A DNA stretch of 64,000 bases from Modestobacter italicus (GTDB lineage: Bacteria > Actinomycetota > Actinomycetes > Mycobacteriales > Geodermatophilaceae), in contig NZ_JABGCJ010000006.1 in assembly GCF_019799965.1 (NCBI RefSeq), positions 1-64,000 of the forward strand, in the 5' to 3' direction. Below are positions 26,552 to 34,526 of the stretch, in pieces. Every line of letters starts with the position of its first letter. The stretch's first letter is position 1. Made by a program: the position numbers and the translations under genes. Under the pieces are notes generated by a model. It ran no database searches. It worked only from the letters and a program-made list of their open reading frames with translations, and was not told the DNA's origin.

Positions 26552-26557
26552 AGGCTA
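26552..26557 (-). promoter_or_regulatory. -10 hexamer of leaderless YibE/F mRNA
   Basis: TAGCCT (minus strand) ends 6 nt before GTG 26545. Confidence 0.55.
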
Positions 26558-26578
26558 GGCGGCGGCGGTACCGATCTC

Positions 26579-26612
26579 CGGGCGGACCGGCGGACCGGCG
26601 TCGATCCGCCCG
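26579..26612 (-). terminator. Terminator-like stem after the amidohydrolase gene
   Basis: CGGGCGGA (26579-26586) pairs with TCCGCCCG (26605-26612), with CCGG repeats in the loop. It lies 6 bp beyond the amidohydrolase stop and ahead of the separate YibE/F promoter. Confidence 0.55.
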
Positions 26613-26617
26613 ACCGG

Positions 26618-27742
26618 TCAGCCCAGCCGGTAGGCCCGCTCGGCGTTGCCGGCGCCGATCATCGCCGCGACCCGCGCCGCGTCGGCCGCCGTCCAGGCGT
26701 CCTCGGCGACCCCCTCGGCCAGGTGGCTGCCCAGCGCGCGGCGGAACAGCACCGTGCCCAGCAGGTACAGCTCGGCCAGGCCGAACGCGTCGGAGGAGAA
26801 GAGCACCTTGCCGAACGGGGCCAGCTCGAGCAGTTCGCGCAGCACCGCCCCCGACCGGTGCCCGATGGCGTGGGTGGCCAGCCCCACGTCGACGAAGACG
26901 TGGCCGAACACCTGGGCGAGGTACCCGGCGTGGCGGTGGAACGGGTAGTTGTGCAGCAGCATCACCGGCACACCGGCCGGCTCGGTGGCCCGCAGCAGGT
27001 CGGTGAGCAGCAGCGGGTCGCAGCGGTGCAGGTCGACGTCGGCGTCGCCGTAGCCGACGTGGAACTGCACCGGCAGCCCCAGGTCGATGCCGCACCAGAC
27101 CAGGAACCGGTGCAGCACCGGGTCGGCCACCCGGACGGGGCCATCGCCGCGCAGCAGCCGGTCGGCGGCCCGCGCCACCTCGGCGTCGTCCGGCCGGGCG
27201 CCGTCCAGGGCCAGCCCGACGCGGTAGGCGGCGATCGACTTCACCCCGGCGGCCCCGGCGGTGCGCTCGGCCAGCCGGGTGCGGAACCGCTCGGCGAAGC
27301 CGGCGGCGCCCACCTCCTCGGCGAGCACCTCCTCGGCGACCGACTCCAGGCGCACGACCTCCCGTGCCCGCCCGCCGGCGAAGGCGGCCAGCTCGTCCGG
27401 GGAGGTGATCGGCTCGGGCAGGAAGCCGGTGTCGACCAGGAACGTGCCGGTGCCGGTCGCCGCCAGCATCCGGCGGCCGACCTCGTCGGCACCCAGCTCG
27501 GCCCGGCGGGCGAGGTACTCCTCGACCGGGGCGTGCGCCGGCAGGTCGAGCAGCGGCGGGCACCACCGGCGGACGGCGAGACCGACCTGCGAGTCGAACA
27601 GCGAGCCGGCCAGCGCGCTGGGCCCGGCCGCCTCGGTGAGCATCGACTCGAACTCCGACCGGTCGAGGTCCCGGCGCACGAGGCCGTGGCAGTGGTGGTC
27701 GACCAGCGGCAGGTCGGCGAGGTCGCGGTCCAGGGCGCTCAC
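26618..27742 (-). CDS. Amidohydrolase family protein (FluG N-domain type)
   Basis: A 374-residue TIM-barrel amidohydrolase: LVDHHCHGL as the first metal-binding HxH, then VQFHVGYGDAD, MLLHNYPFHRHAGYLAQVF and LFSSDAFGLAELY with the late catalytic Asp. This matches the group that is fused to a glutamine-synthetase domain in fungal FluG and lies near stand-alone GS homologues in bacteria. A matching GS homologue is at 32392-33765. Probably it hydrolyses an amide or gamma-glutamyl compound; the substrate is unknown. GTG 27742 has CAGACT 6 nt upstream. Confidence 0.85.
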   Translation of the reverse strand: MSALDRDLADLPLVDHHCHGLVRRDLDRSEFESMLTEAAGPSALAGSLFDSQVGLAVRRWCPPLLDLPAHAPVEEYLARRAELGADEVGRRMLAATGTGTFLVDTGFLPEPITSPDELAAFAGGRAREVVRLESVAEEVLAEEVGAAGFAERFRTRLAERTAGAAGVKSIAAYRVGLALDGARPDDAEVARAADRLLRGDGPVRVADPVLHRFLVWCGIDLGLPVQFHVGYGDADVDLHRCDPLLLTDLLRATEPAGVPVMLLHNYPFHRHAGYLAQVFGHVFVDVGLATHAIGHRSGAVLRELLELAPFGKVLFSSDAFGLAELYLLGTVLFRRALGSHLAEGVAEDAWTAADAARVAAMIGAGNAERAYRLG

Positions 27743-27748
27743 CGGACC

Positions 27749-27754
27749 AGTCTG
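27749..27754 (-). promoter_or_regulatory. Probable -10 hexamer of leaderless amidohydrolase mRNA
   Basis: CAGACT (minus strand) ends 6 nt before GTG 27742, the same hexamer and spacing as before the YihY gene at 3699. Confidence 0.45.
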
Positions 27755-27830
27755 GCCCGCCGGCCGACCGGGTGCCGCCCGCTGACGACCGGGCCTCGGG
27801 CGTGCCGCTGCTCGCAGCCGTGCTGCTGCC

Positions 27831-27836
27831 TACAGT
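27831..27836 (+). promoter_or_regulatory. -10 hexamer of leaderless SDR mRNA
   Basis: TACAGT ends 6 nt before ATG 27843. Confidence 0.6.
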
Positions 27837-27842
27837 CGGGGG

Positions 27843-28730
27843 ATGGCCTCCTGGAGCACCGCCGACATCCCCACGCAGGCCGGCCGCACCGTCGTCGTGA
27901 CCGGCGCGAACAGCGGCCTGGGGCTGGAGACCGCCCGTGCGCTGGCCGCGGCCGGAGCCCGGGTGGTGCTCGCCGTCCGCGACGTCGACCGGGGAGCCCG
28001 AGCCGCGGCCGACCTGCCGGGCGAGGTCGAGGTGCAGCGGCTCGACCTGGCCGACCTGGCCTCGGTGCGCGAGTTCGCCGCCGCGTGGTCCGGCGACCTC
28101 GACCTCCTGGTCAACAACGCCGGGATCATGCACGTGCCGGCCGGGCGCACCGCCGACGGCTTCGAGCTGCAGTTCGGCACCAACCACCTCGGCCACTTCG
28201 CGCTGACCAACCTGCTGCTGCCGCACGTCACCGACCGGGTGGTGACCGTCTCCTCGATGCTGCACCGGTCCGGGCAGATCGTGCTCGACGACCTCAACTG
28301 GGAGCGCCGGACGTACTCGGCGACCGGCGCCTACGGGCAGTCCAAGCTGGCCAACCTGCTGTTCACCCTGGAACTGCAGCGCCGGCTCACCGCGGCCGGG
28401 TCGACGGTGCGGGCGCTGGCGGCGCACCCGGGCTGGGCAGCGACCAACCTCCAGGGCCGCACGGGCAACCGGGCCAAGGACGCCGTGATGGCGGTGGCCA
28501 ACCGGGCGCTGGCCACCAGTGCTGCGCAGGGCGCCCTGCCCACGCTCTTCGCCACGGTCGCCGACCTGCCCGGCGCCGGCTTCGCCGGGCCCGACGGCAC
28601 CACCATGCGCGGCGCCCCGACGCTGGCCGGCCGCAGCCCGGCGGCGTCGGACGCGGCGCTGGCCGGCCGGCTGTGGGCGGCCTCGGCCGAGCTCACCGGC
28701 GTCGACCTCCCGGCTCAGCTGCCGGCCTGA
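27843..28730 (+). CDS. Short-chain dehydrogenase/reductase
   Basis: A 295-residue NAD(P)-dependent oxidoreductase of the retinol-dehydrogenase/WWOX-like SDR group. It has the cofactor loop TGANSGLGLETARAL (about residues 20-34), LDLADLASV, NNAGIM with the catalytic Asn region, TVSSML with the Ser, and YGQSKLAN with Tyr-x3-Lys. Arg rather than Asp follows the second strand (AVRDVDRG), which favours NADP. Substrate unknown. Its last 16 bp overlap the convergent MFS gene. Confidence 0.92.
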   Translation: MASWSTADIPTQAGRTVVVTGANSGLGLETARALAAAGARVVLAVRDVDRGARAAADLPGEVEVQRLDLADLASVREFAAAWSGDLDLLVNNAGIMHVPAGRTADGFELQFGTNHLGHFALTNLLLPHVTDRVVTVSSMLHRSGQIVLDDLNWERRTYSATGAYGQSKLANLLFTLELQRRLTAAGSTVRALAAHPGWAATNLQGRTGNRAKDAVMAVANRALATSAAQGALPTLFATVADLPGAGFAGPDGTTMRGAPTLAGRSPAASDAALAGRLWAASAELTGVDLPAQLPA

Positions 28731-29914
28731 GCCCGGCCGGCCCGGGCGCTGCCGGCCTGCACGGTCCCCGACGGCGGCGTTCCCCGCTCCGCTGCGGGCA
28801 CCGCGGCGAGCACCAGGGCCGCCGCCACTCCGAACGCCATCCGGGTGCTCGTCGCGTCCGCGACCGCGCCCAGCACCAGGGCGCCGGCCGCCTGACCCAC
28901 GGTGAGGCCGATGAACAGCACCGCGGCGGCCTGGGGCGCCGCGGCGGGGAGCCGGTGCCCACCCCAGACGATCAGCACCCCGCTGAGCGCCACGAAGGCG
29001 GCGCCGAAGCCGGCCAGCGCGAGCGCCACGGCAGCGGGCCGACCGGGCAGGGCGGCGAGCAGCAGGGTCGCGGCGGCCGCGAGCCCGGCCGTGCTCGACC
29101 AGGCACGGCGCAGCCCGACCCGCAGCACCAGGTCACCGCTGAGCCCACCGATCAGGCCGGCTCCGCCCAGCACGCACCAGAGCAGTCCGGTCGTGCCGTC
29201 GGGCAGTCCACCGGCGACGGTCATCAGGTCACGCCCGAAGGTCCACACGGCGGCGCAGCCCGCACCCGCCAGGACGGCGGCCACCAGCGGCCGGACGAGG
29301 TCCCGCAGCGGCGCCTCGGGGTGGGTCTCCGCGGCGGTGGCCCAGCGGCTGTGCCGGTCGGCCCACGCGGTGGTCAGCACGGCCACCACGGCGAACCCGG
29401 CCCATGCCGCCCGCCATGCGTCCGGCACGGCGAGCACGAGCAGCCCGCCGACGACGACGCCGACACCGGTCCCGCTGTTCACCAGGGCCTGGGCGCGCGG
29501 CTGCGCCTCCGGCCGCACGGTGGAGGCGACCGCGGCGACCAGCGCCGGGCTGGCCGCCCCGGCTCCGCTGCCTGCCAGGAGCGCCCCGGCCGCGAGGACG
29601 GGGACCGACCAGGCGGCAGCCACGAGCAGCGAGCCCAGCGCAGCGGTCCCGCCGGCCAGCCACAGCGCCGTGCGACCCCGGGCCCGCCCGGCCAGCCGCT
29701 GGGCGATGTAGGCGGCGAGGCAGTAGGCGAGGTAGCTCGCCGCCGCGATGGCCCCCGCGGTGCCCGGGGACAACCCGAAGGCGCCGCGGAACTGCGGCAG
29801 GTACAGGCCGAAGCCGTACCGGGCGAGCCCGTAGGTGACCGCGATGACGGCCAGCCCGGGCACGACCAGCGCGGCCGGGCGCGTCTCCGTCTGCTGTAAC
29901 GATCGTTTCATCAT
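28715..29914 (-). CDS. MFS transporter (12-helix efflux type), TetR-controlled
   Basis: A 399-residue major facilitator with about 12 hydrophobic helices and the opening VVPGLAVIAVTYGLARYGFGLYLP. The GRARGRTALWLAGG loop is between helices 2 and 3. This fits the YbfB/AraJ-like group of small-molecule exporters. Starts ATG 29914 or 29911 lie inside a palindromic operator (29894-29928), and the divergent tetR start is only 21 bp away. Expression is therefore almost surely repressed by that TetR protein. The 3' end overlaps the SDR gene. Substrate unknown. Confidence 0.9.
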   Translation of the reverse strand: MMKRSLQQTETRPAALVVPGLAVIAVTYGLARYGFGLYLPQFRGAFGLSPGTAGAIAAASYLAYCLAAYIAQRLAGRARGRTALWLAGGTAALGSLLVAAAWSVPVLAAGALLAGSGAGAASPALVAAVASTVRPEAQPRAQALVNSGTGVGVVVGGLLVLAVPDAWRAAWAGFAVVAVLTTAWADRHSRWATAAETHPEAPLRDLVRPLVAAVLAGAGCAAVWTFGRDLMTVAGGLPDGTTGLLWCVLGGAGLIGGLSGDLVLRVGLRRAWSSTAGLAAAATLLLAALPGRPAAVALALAGFGAAFVALSGVLIVWGGHRLPAAAPQAAAVLFIGLTVGQAAGALVLGAVADATSTRMAFGVAAALVLAAVPAAERGTPPSGTVQAGSARAGRAQAGS

Positions 29915-29928
29915 AACGACCGTTACAG
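29894..29928. promoter_or_regulatory. TetR operator overlapping both divergent start regions
   Basis: The outer arms CTGTAACG (29894-29901) and CGTTACAG (29921-29928) are perfect inverted repeats. Inside are two smaller dyads, TAACGATCGTTT (29897-29908) and TAACGACCGTTA (29914-29925). The site covers the MFS start codon and the TACAGT -10 of tetR. Confidence 0.82.
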
Positions 29929-29929
29929 T
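29924..29929 (+). promoter_or_regulatory. -10 hexamer of leaderless tetR mRNA
   Basis: TACAGT ends 6 nt before ATG 29936 and overlaps the right operator arm, so autoregulation is expected. Confidence 0.6.
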
Positions 29930-29935
29930 AAGCCC

Positions 29936-30541
29936 ATGACCACGCGCCCGGCGACCCGACCCGCCCGCGAGCGACTGCTCACCGCCGCCGGCGAGCTGTT
30001 CTACGAGTCGGGCATCGCGGCGACCGGCGTGGACGCCGTGCTCCAGCGGGCCGGCGTCTCCCCGGCGACGATGTACGCGCACTTCGCCGGCAAGGACGGG
30101 TTGGTGGCCGCCTACCTGGAGGAGCGCCACCAGCTGTGGCGGGCGACCTGGGACGACGTGCTCGCCGAGCTCGACGACCAGGTCGACCGACTGCTGTCGC
30201 TGTTCGACGCGGTGAACCGGTACCGGCAGCGGGAGGGCAACCGTCGCGGCTGCGCGTTCCTGGCCGCGGCCACCGAGCTGCCGGCCGACCACCCGGCCCA
30301 GCCCTGGCTGCAGGCGGACTCCCTGCTGCTGACCGCCCGGCTGCGCGAGCTCGCCGTCGCCGCCGGTGTCGACGACCCGGACGAGGCGGCGGCCACGCTG
30401 CTCCTCTGCTACGACGGCGCACTGGCCCGGTCGGCCCGGGAGTGGACCACCCCGGACCTGGCCGCCGGCGACCCGGTCCGCCGCGCCCGCGACCTCGCCG
30501 CCGCCTGGCTGGCCGCCCGAGGACACGTCCCCGGCACCTGA
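29936..30541 (+). CDS. TetR/AcrR family repressor of the adjacent MFS gene
   Basis: A 201-residue regulator with the N-terminal helix-turn-helix (about residues 25-55: VDAVLQRAGVSPATMYAHFAGKDGL) and an all-helical ligand domain. An NRRGCAFLAAATELP segment is common in TetR proteins that control drug or solvent efflux. It is divergent from the MFS gene with the operator between them, the usual arrangement for ligand-relieved repression of an exporter. Ligand unknown. Start set by TACAGT at 29924. Confidence 0.92.
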   Translation: MTTRPATRPARERLLTAAGELFYESGIAATGVDAVLQRAGVSPATMYAHFAGKDGLVAAYLEERHQLWRATWDDVLAELDDQVDRLLSLFDAVNRYRQREGNRRGCAFLAAATELPADHPAQPWLQADSLLLTARLRELAVAAGVDDPDEAAATLLLCYDGALARSAREWTTPDLAAGDPVRRARDLAAAWLAARGHVPGT

Positions 30542-30581
30542 GCCCGGGACCTGAGCCCGGGCGACCACCCGACCGACACGG

Positions 30582-30599
30582 CGACATGTCGACATGTCG
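30582..30599. repeat. 18-bp perfect palindrome in the gap after tetR
   Basis: CGACATGTCGACATGTCG is self-complementary over 18 bp and built from two CGACATGTCG units sharing a CG. CGACACGG flanks it on both sides as a direct repeat. Just before it the sequence CTGAGCCCGGG occurs twice in tandem. Confidence 0.75.
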
Positions 30600-30743
30600 A
30601 CACGGCGCCGGTGCCGCCGGGCGGAGCTGCCGTGCGTCCGACGGCCCGCGGCAACGCCCGGCCGATCGATGAGTTCCGGGCCCGGCGCAGGTCACAGCCT
30701 CCAGGACCAGGAGACCGACGCACCCGCGCCCGGAGGGAACACC

Positions 30744-31301
30744 ATGGCCAGGCTCCTCTACGGGATGATCACCTCGCTCGACGGCTACGCCGCGGCCGCC
30801 GAGGGCGACCTCGGCTCCGGCGCCGAGGGCGAGGAGGTGCACACCTTCATCGGCGACACCTTCCGCCACGTCGGCACGTACCTCTACGGCCGGCGGATGT
30901 ACGAGACGATGGTGTTCTGGGAGACCGCGCACGACCTGCCCGACGCGCCGCCGCACGTCGTGCAGTACGCCCGGGACTGGCAGGCCGCCGAGAAGGTCGT
31001 CTACTCCACGACCCTGGCGTCGGTGTCCAGCGAGCGGACCAGGATCGAGCGGACGTTCGACCCGGACGAGGTGCGCCGGCTCAAGGCCGAGGCCGAGGCC
31101 GACCTCACCGTCGACGGCCCGACCCTCGCCGCCCAGGCGATCGCCGCGGGCCTGGTGGACGAGTACCACCTCTTCACCACCACCAGCGCGGTGGGCGGCG
31201 GCACGCGGTTCTTCCCCGACGGCGTGCGCCTCGACCTGGCGCTGGTCGAGCAGCGCACCTTCGCCAGCGGACTGCGCTACGCGCGCTACCGGACCCGCTG
31301 A
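30744..31301 (+). CDS. Dihydrofolate reductase family protein (RibD C-domain type)
   Basis: A 185-residue NADPH-binding reductase fold: LLYGMITSLDGYAAAAEGD at the N-terminus, YLYGRRMYETMVFWE, and the C-terminal VDGPTLAAQAIAAGLVDEYHLF. This is the YyaP/YwjB-like branch, not true DHFR or RibD, and no specific reaction is known. ATG 30744 follows CGGAGGG at a normal distance. It probably starts its own transcript and is followed 83 bp later by the second YihY gene. Confidence 0.87.
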   Translation: MARLLYGMITSLDGYAAAAEGDLGSGAEGEEVHTFIGDTFRHVGTYLYGRRMYETMVFWETAHDLPDAPPHVVQYARDWQAAEKVVYSTTLASVSSERTRIERTFDPDEVRRLKAEAEADLTVDGPTLAAQAIAAGLVDEYHLFTTTSAVGGGTRFFPDGVRLDLALVEQRTFASGLRYARYRTR

Positions 31302-31384
31302 GCTCCACCGGTACCGGCGGCCGTGTCGTCGGAACGCCGACGCCTCGCATGGTGCACGGCCCGGGGTCGTGGTGCACTGCGCCC

Positions 31385-32362
31385 GTGTCCGTCGCCGAGA
31401 AGCTCGACCGGGTGCAGCGCCGACACCGGGCGGCCGGGTTCCCGATCGCCGTCGTCTACAAGTACGTCGACGACTCCGGCCCGTACCTGGCCGCGCTGAT
31501 CACCTACTACGCCTTCGTCTCGCTGTTCCCGCTGCTGCTGCTCTTCTCCACGATCCTCGGCCAGGTGCTGGTCGGGGACCCGGAGCTGCAGCAGCGGTTG
31601 CTCGACTCGGCGCTGAGCCAGTTCCCCGTCGTCGGCGAGCAGCTCGGCGAACCGCGCGGGCTCAGCGGCGGCGTCCTGGGGGTGGTCGTCGGCATCCTGG
31701 GGTCGCTGTACGGCGCGCTCGGCGTCGCCCAGGCCGTGCAGTACGCGATGAACACCGCGTGGTCGGTGCCGCGCAACAGCCGGCCCAACCCCTTCCTGGC
31801 CCGCGGCCGCAGCCTGCTGCTGCTGGCCACCGCCGGGCTCGCCGTGATCGGGACGACGGCGCTGTCCACCTTCACCTCGGGGCACCTCGGCTCACTGGGC
31901 GCGGCCTCCCGCGCCCTGACCCTGCTCGGGTCGGTGGCGATCAACGCCGCCGTCTTCGTGTTCGCCTTCCGGCTGGCCACCGCCCGGCACCTGACCGCCC
32001 GTCAGGTGCTCCCCGGGGCGTTGACCGCCGCGGTCCTGTGGCAGCTGCTGCAGACCTTCGGGGTCAGCTACGTCGGCCGGGTGATGGGCAGCGCGAGCGC
32101 CGTCAACGGCGTCTTCGCGCTGGTGATCGGGCTGCTCGCCTTCCTCTACCTGGCCGCGGTGATCGGCGTGCTGTGCGTGGAGGTCAACGTGGTGCGGGTC
32201 GACCGGCTGTGGCCGCGTGCGCTGCTCACCCCGTTCACCGACGACGTCGACCTGACCCCCGGCGACCGGCGCAGCTACACCGGCATGGCGAAGGCCCAGC
32301 GGACCAAGGGCTTCGAGACCGTGCACGTCACCTTCGACCCACCCGACCGCAGCACGGACTGA
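31385..32362 (+). CDS. YihY/BrkB family membrane protein (second copy)
   Basis: A 325-residue polytopic protein with the family opening FPIAVVYKYVDDSGPYLAAL and ITYYAFVSLFPLLLLFSTIL. Then come about five more helices and a conserved AVIGVLCVEVNVVRV end, and the C-tail is soluble. It is closer to the classical YihY pattern than the 3699 paralogue, which lacks the YKxxDDxG motif. GTG 31385 is preferred; ATG 31349 is an in-frame alternative adding 12 residues. Function unknown. Confidence 0.88.
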   Translation: MSVAEKLDRVQRRHRAAGFPIAVVYKYVDDSGPYLAALITYYAFVSLFPLLLLFSTILGQVLVGDPELQQRLLDSALSQFPVVGEQLGEPRGLSGGVLGVVVGILGSLYGALGVAQAVQYAMNTAWSVPRNSRPNPFLARGRSLLLLATAGLAVIGTTALSTFTSGHLGSLGAASRALTLLGSVAINAAVFVFAFRLATARHLTARQVLPGALTAAVLWQLLQTFGVSYVGRVMGSASAVNGVFALVIGLLAFLYLAAVIGVLCVEVNVVRVDRLWPRALLTPFTDDVDLTPGDRRSYTGMAKAQRTKGFETVHVTFDPPDRSTD

Positions 32363-32391
32363 CCACGCACGCAACGCCACCGGGAGGGCGC

Positions 32392-33765
32392 ATGCAGCTG
32401 CACGAGCGGGACGAGCGACGGGTCGCGGCCGAGGCGGTGCTCGGCGACCTGGCGGCCGCCGGCGTGGTCGGCGTCGTGCTCCCCTGGGTCGACACCAGCG
32501 GGATCGCCCGGATGAAGGCGGTGCCACTTGCACAGCTGCCCAGCGCCGCGCAGTGGGGCGTGGGGATGAGCCCGGTGTTCGACGGCTTCCTGGTCGACGA
32601 CTCGATCATCGCCGGCACCCATGCCGGCAGTGTCATCGGCGACCTGCGGCTGCACCCGGACCTCTCCCGGCTCACCGTGCTCGCCGCCCAGGAGGGGTGG
32701 GCCTGGGCGCCGGTCGACCGGTACACCCAGGACGGCGTCCCGCACGTGCAGTGCTCCCGCTCCCTGCTGCGCCGGCTGGTCGACGAACTGGCCGCCGACG
32801 GGCTGAGCGTGCAGGCCGCGTTCGAGGTCGAGTGGGCGCTCGGGCAGACCGCGGACGCCTTCGTGCCGGCGCTGTCCGGGCCGGCGTACGGGCTGACCCG
32901 GCAGATCGAGGTCTCCGACTACGCCCGCGACCTGCTGGCGGCGCTGGACGCTCAGGGCGTGGCCGTCCACCAGCTCCACCCCGAGTACGCCGCCGGCCAG
33001 CTGGAGGTCTCGGTCGCTGCCGAGGACCCGGTCGCCGCCGCGGACACCGCGTTGCTGGTGCGCGCCACGATCACCGCGGTGAGCATCGCGCACGGGCTGC
33101 GCGCGTCCTTCTCCCCGAAGGTCACCGCCGACGATGTGGGCAACGGCGGGCACGTGCACCTGTCCCTGTGGCGGGGGTCGGAGAACCTGATGAGCGGCGG
33201 ATCGGGGACCTTTGGGCTGACCGCGGACGGCGGGGCGTTCGTCGCCGGGTTGCTGCACCATCTGCCCGGACTGCTGGCCGTCGGCGCGCCGAGCGTCGCC
33301 TCCTACCTGCGGCTGGTGCCCTCGCACTGGGCCGGCGCGTACGCCGTCTGGGGCCTGGAGAACCGGGAGGCCGCCGTCCGGTTCGTCACCGGGCCGAGCG
33401 GCTCACGGCAGGCGGCGGCCAACGTCGAGGTCAAGTGCGTGGACGCCGCCGCCAACCCCTACCTGCTGCTGGCCGGCCTGCTCGCCGCCGGCTCGGCCGG
33501 GGTGCGGGCCGGCACCGCGCTGCCCGACCCGGTGGGCATCGACCCGGCGACGCTGAGCGAGGCAGCCCGGCGGGATGCCGGCATCGCCGCCCTGCCGACG
33601 TCGCTGGGCGAGGCGGTGGCCGCGTTCGAGCGGGACGACGTGCTCACCGCCGCATTCGGACCGGAGCTGGCCACCACCATCGCCGAGGTGCGCCGAGGGG
33701 AGATCGCACTGTTCGACGGGAAGTCGGCGGAGGACGTCACGGCCGCCGTCCGCTGGCGGTACTGA
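32392..33765 (+). CDS. Glutamine synthetase homologue (FluG/GlnA3-like)
   Basis: A 457-residue GS-I fold protein. The N-terminal beta-grasp domain carries WVDTSGIARMKAVPL. The catalytic domain has AAFEVEWAL (metal-binding Glu pair region), GNGGHVHLSL (ATP-binding His), RLVPSHWAGAYAVWGLENREA with the Arg-rich substrate loop, and VEVKCVDAAANPYLLLAG. It lacks the adenylylation-site context of GlnA1. Such homologues usually gamma-glutamylate amines or polyamines rather than ammonia. The FluG-type amidohydrolase at 26618-27742 is a likely functional partner. ATG 32392 follows GGGAGGG. Confidence 0.88.
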   Translation: MQLHERDERRVAAEAVLGDLAAAGVVGVVLPWVDTSGIARMKAVPLAQLPSAAQWGVGMSPVFDGFLVDDSIIAGTHAGSVIGDLRLHPDLSRLTVLAAQEGWAWAPVDRYTQDGVPHVQCSRSLLRRLVDELAADGLSVQAAFEVEWALGQTADAFVPALSGPAYGLTRQIEVSDYARDLLAALDAQGVAVHQLHPEYAAGQLEVSVAAEDPVAAADTALLVRATITAVSIAHGLRASFSPKVTADDVGNGGHVHLSLWRGSENLMSGGSGTFGLTADGGAFVAGLLHHLPGLLAVGAPSVASYLRLVPSHWAGAYAVWGLENREAAVRFVTGPSGSRQAAANVEVKCVDAAANPYLLLAGLLAAGSAGVRAGTALPDPVGIDPATLSEAARRDAGIAALPTSLGEAVAAFERDDVLTAAFGPELATTIAEVRRGEIALFDGKSAEDVTAAVRWRY

Positions 33766-33832
33766 CCGCCGGCTGCGCCCCCGCAGGGAACGATCCTCCG
33801 GTCGCCGCTGGAACATTTCTGCGCCATGCACG

Positions 33833-33861
33833 TTTACCTGGGTGCGCGGTCGAGGTAATCT
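33833..33861 (+). promoter_or_regulatory. Vegetative-type promoter of hsp20
   Basis: TTTACC (33833-33838), 17-nt spacer, TAATCT (33856-33861). The start codon is at 33945, leaving a leader of about 75 nt. Confidence 0.6.
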
Positions 33862-33877
33862 CCAGTTGCCGCTGGAG
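33860..33877. promoter_or_regulatory. Operator-like dyad over the hsp20 promoter start
   Basis: CTCCAG-TTGCCG-CTGGAG, extendable to 8 of 9 pairs with flanking AAT/GTT, overlaps the -10 and the expected start site. The downstream MerR-family regulator is the natural candidate ligand. It does not look like the mycobacterial HAIR element (CTTGAGT-N7-ACTCAAG). Confidence 0.5.
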
Positions 33878-33944
33878 GTTCGCCAGAGGCAGCGCCACCC
33901 GACACCAGAACAGAGCACTCGCACGACACCGGAGGTACGCAGCC

Positions 33945-34430
33945 ATGATGCTGACTTCCTACGACCCCTTCGCGTCCACGTCCTCGGTCTTCCGGGCGCT
34001 GGACCAGCTGACCGGTCGCACCGGCACGACCACCGCCCGCCCGCTGGCCGGCATGCCGATGGACGCCTACCGGGTGGGTGACAACTTCGTGGCCCACTTC
34101 GACCTGCCCGGCGTCGACCCCGGCTCGATCGACCTGTCGGTCGAGGGCACCACGCTGACCATCAGCGCCGAGCGCTCCGTGCCGGAGATCGAGGGCGCGC
34201 AGTGGCAGGTCGCCGAGCGGCCGTTCGGCAGCTACACCCGGCAGCTGGTGCTGGGCCGCAGCCTGGACACCGACCGACTGGAGGCCAGCTACCACGACGG
34301 TGTGCTCACGGTGAGCATCCCGGTCGCCGAGAAGGCCAAGGCCCGCAAGATCACCGTGACCCGGGCGGACACCCCGGCCGCGGTGGAGGCGCACACCATC
34401 GAGGGCGAGAAGCCGGCCGTCGAGAGCTGA
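33945..34430 (+). CDS. Hsp20/alpha-crystallin small heat-shock protein
   Basis: A 161-residue holdase chaperone. The short N-terminal arm begins MMLTSYDPFASTSSVFRALD. The alpha-crystallin domain (about 38-138) has VAHFDLPGVDPGSIDLSVEG, LTISAER and YHDGVLTVSIPV. A C-terminal extension with VEAHTIEGEKPA stands in for the IXI-type tail. ATG 33945 or 33948 (two Mets) lie behind GGAGGT. A strong terminator (34527) and a MerR regulator follow, and the promoter has a dyad over its start site, so it is probably stress-inducible. Confidence 0.95.
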   Translation: MMLTSYDPFASTSSVFRALDQLTGRTGTTTARPLAGMPMDAYRVGDNFVAHFDLPGVDPGSIDLSVEGTTLTISAERSVPEIEGAQWQVAERPFGSYTRQLVLGRSLDTDRLEASYHDGVLTVSIPVAEKAKARKITVTRADTPAAVEAHTIEGEKPAVES

Positions 34431-34441
34431 CCGACGCTCCA

Positions 34442-34518
34442 CCCACGTCGACAGCTGCTCGACGTCCTGCCCACGTCGACAGCTGTCGACATCCTGCCCA
34501 CGTCGACAGCTGCTCGAC
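34442..34518. repeat. Three ~28-bp direct repeats with internal palindromes after hsp20
   Basis: Copies start at 34442, 34470 and 34497 and share CCCACGTCGACAGCTG. The middle copy continues to form the 16-bp perfect palindrome GTCGACAGCTGTCGAC; in the outer two an extra C interrupts it. Linkers are TCCTG-like. They lie just after the hsp20 stop and before its terminator. Confidence 0.85.
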
Positions 34519-34526
34519 AGCAACCC

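Noticed and set aside
25535-29899. A 1454-codon open frame on the plus strand
   Set aside because: It crosses YibE/F, the amidohydrolase and the MFS gene in antisense and the SDR gene in a wrong frame; no domain is seen.
34442-34518. Short CRISPR array
   Set aside because: Only three repeats, with linkers of a few bases instead of unique ~30-bp spacers, no cas genes, and internal palindromes.
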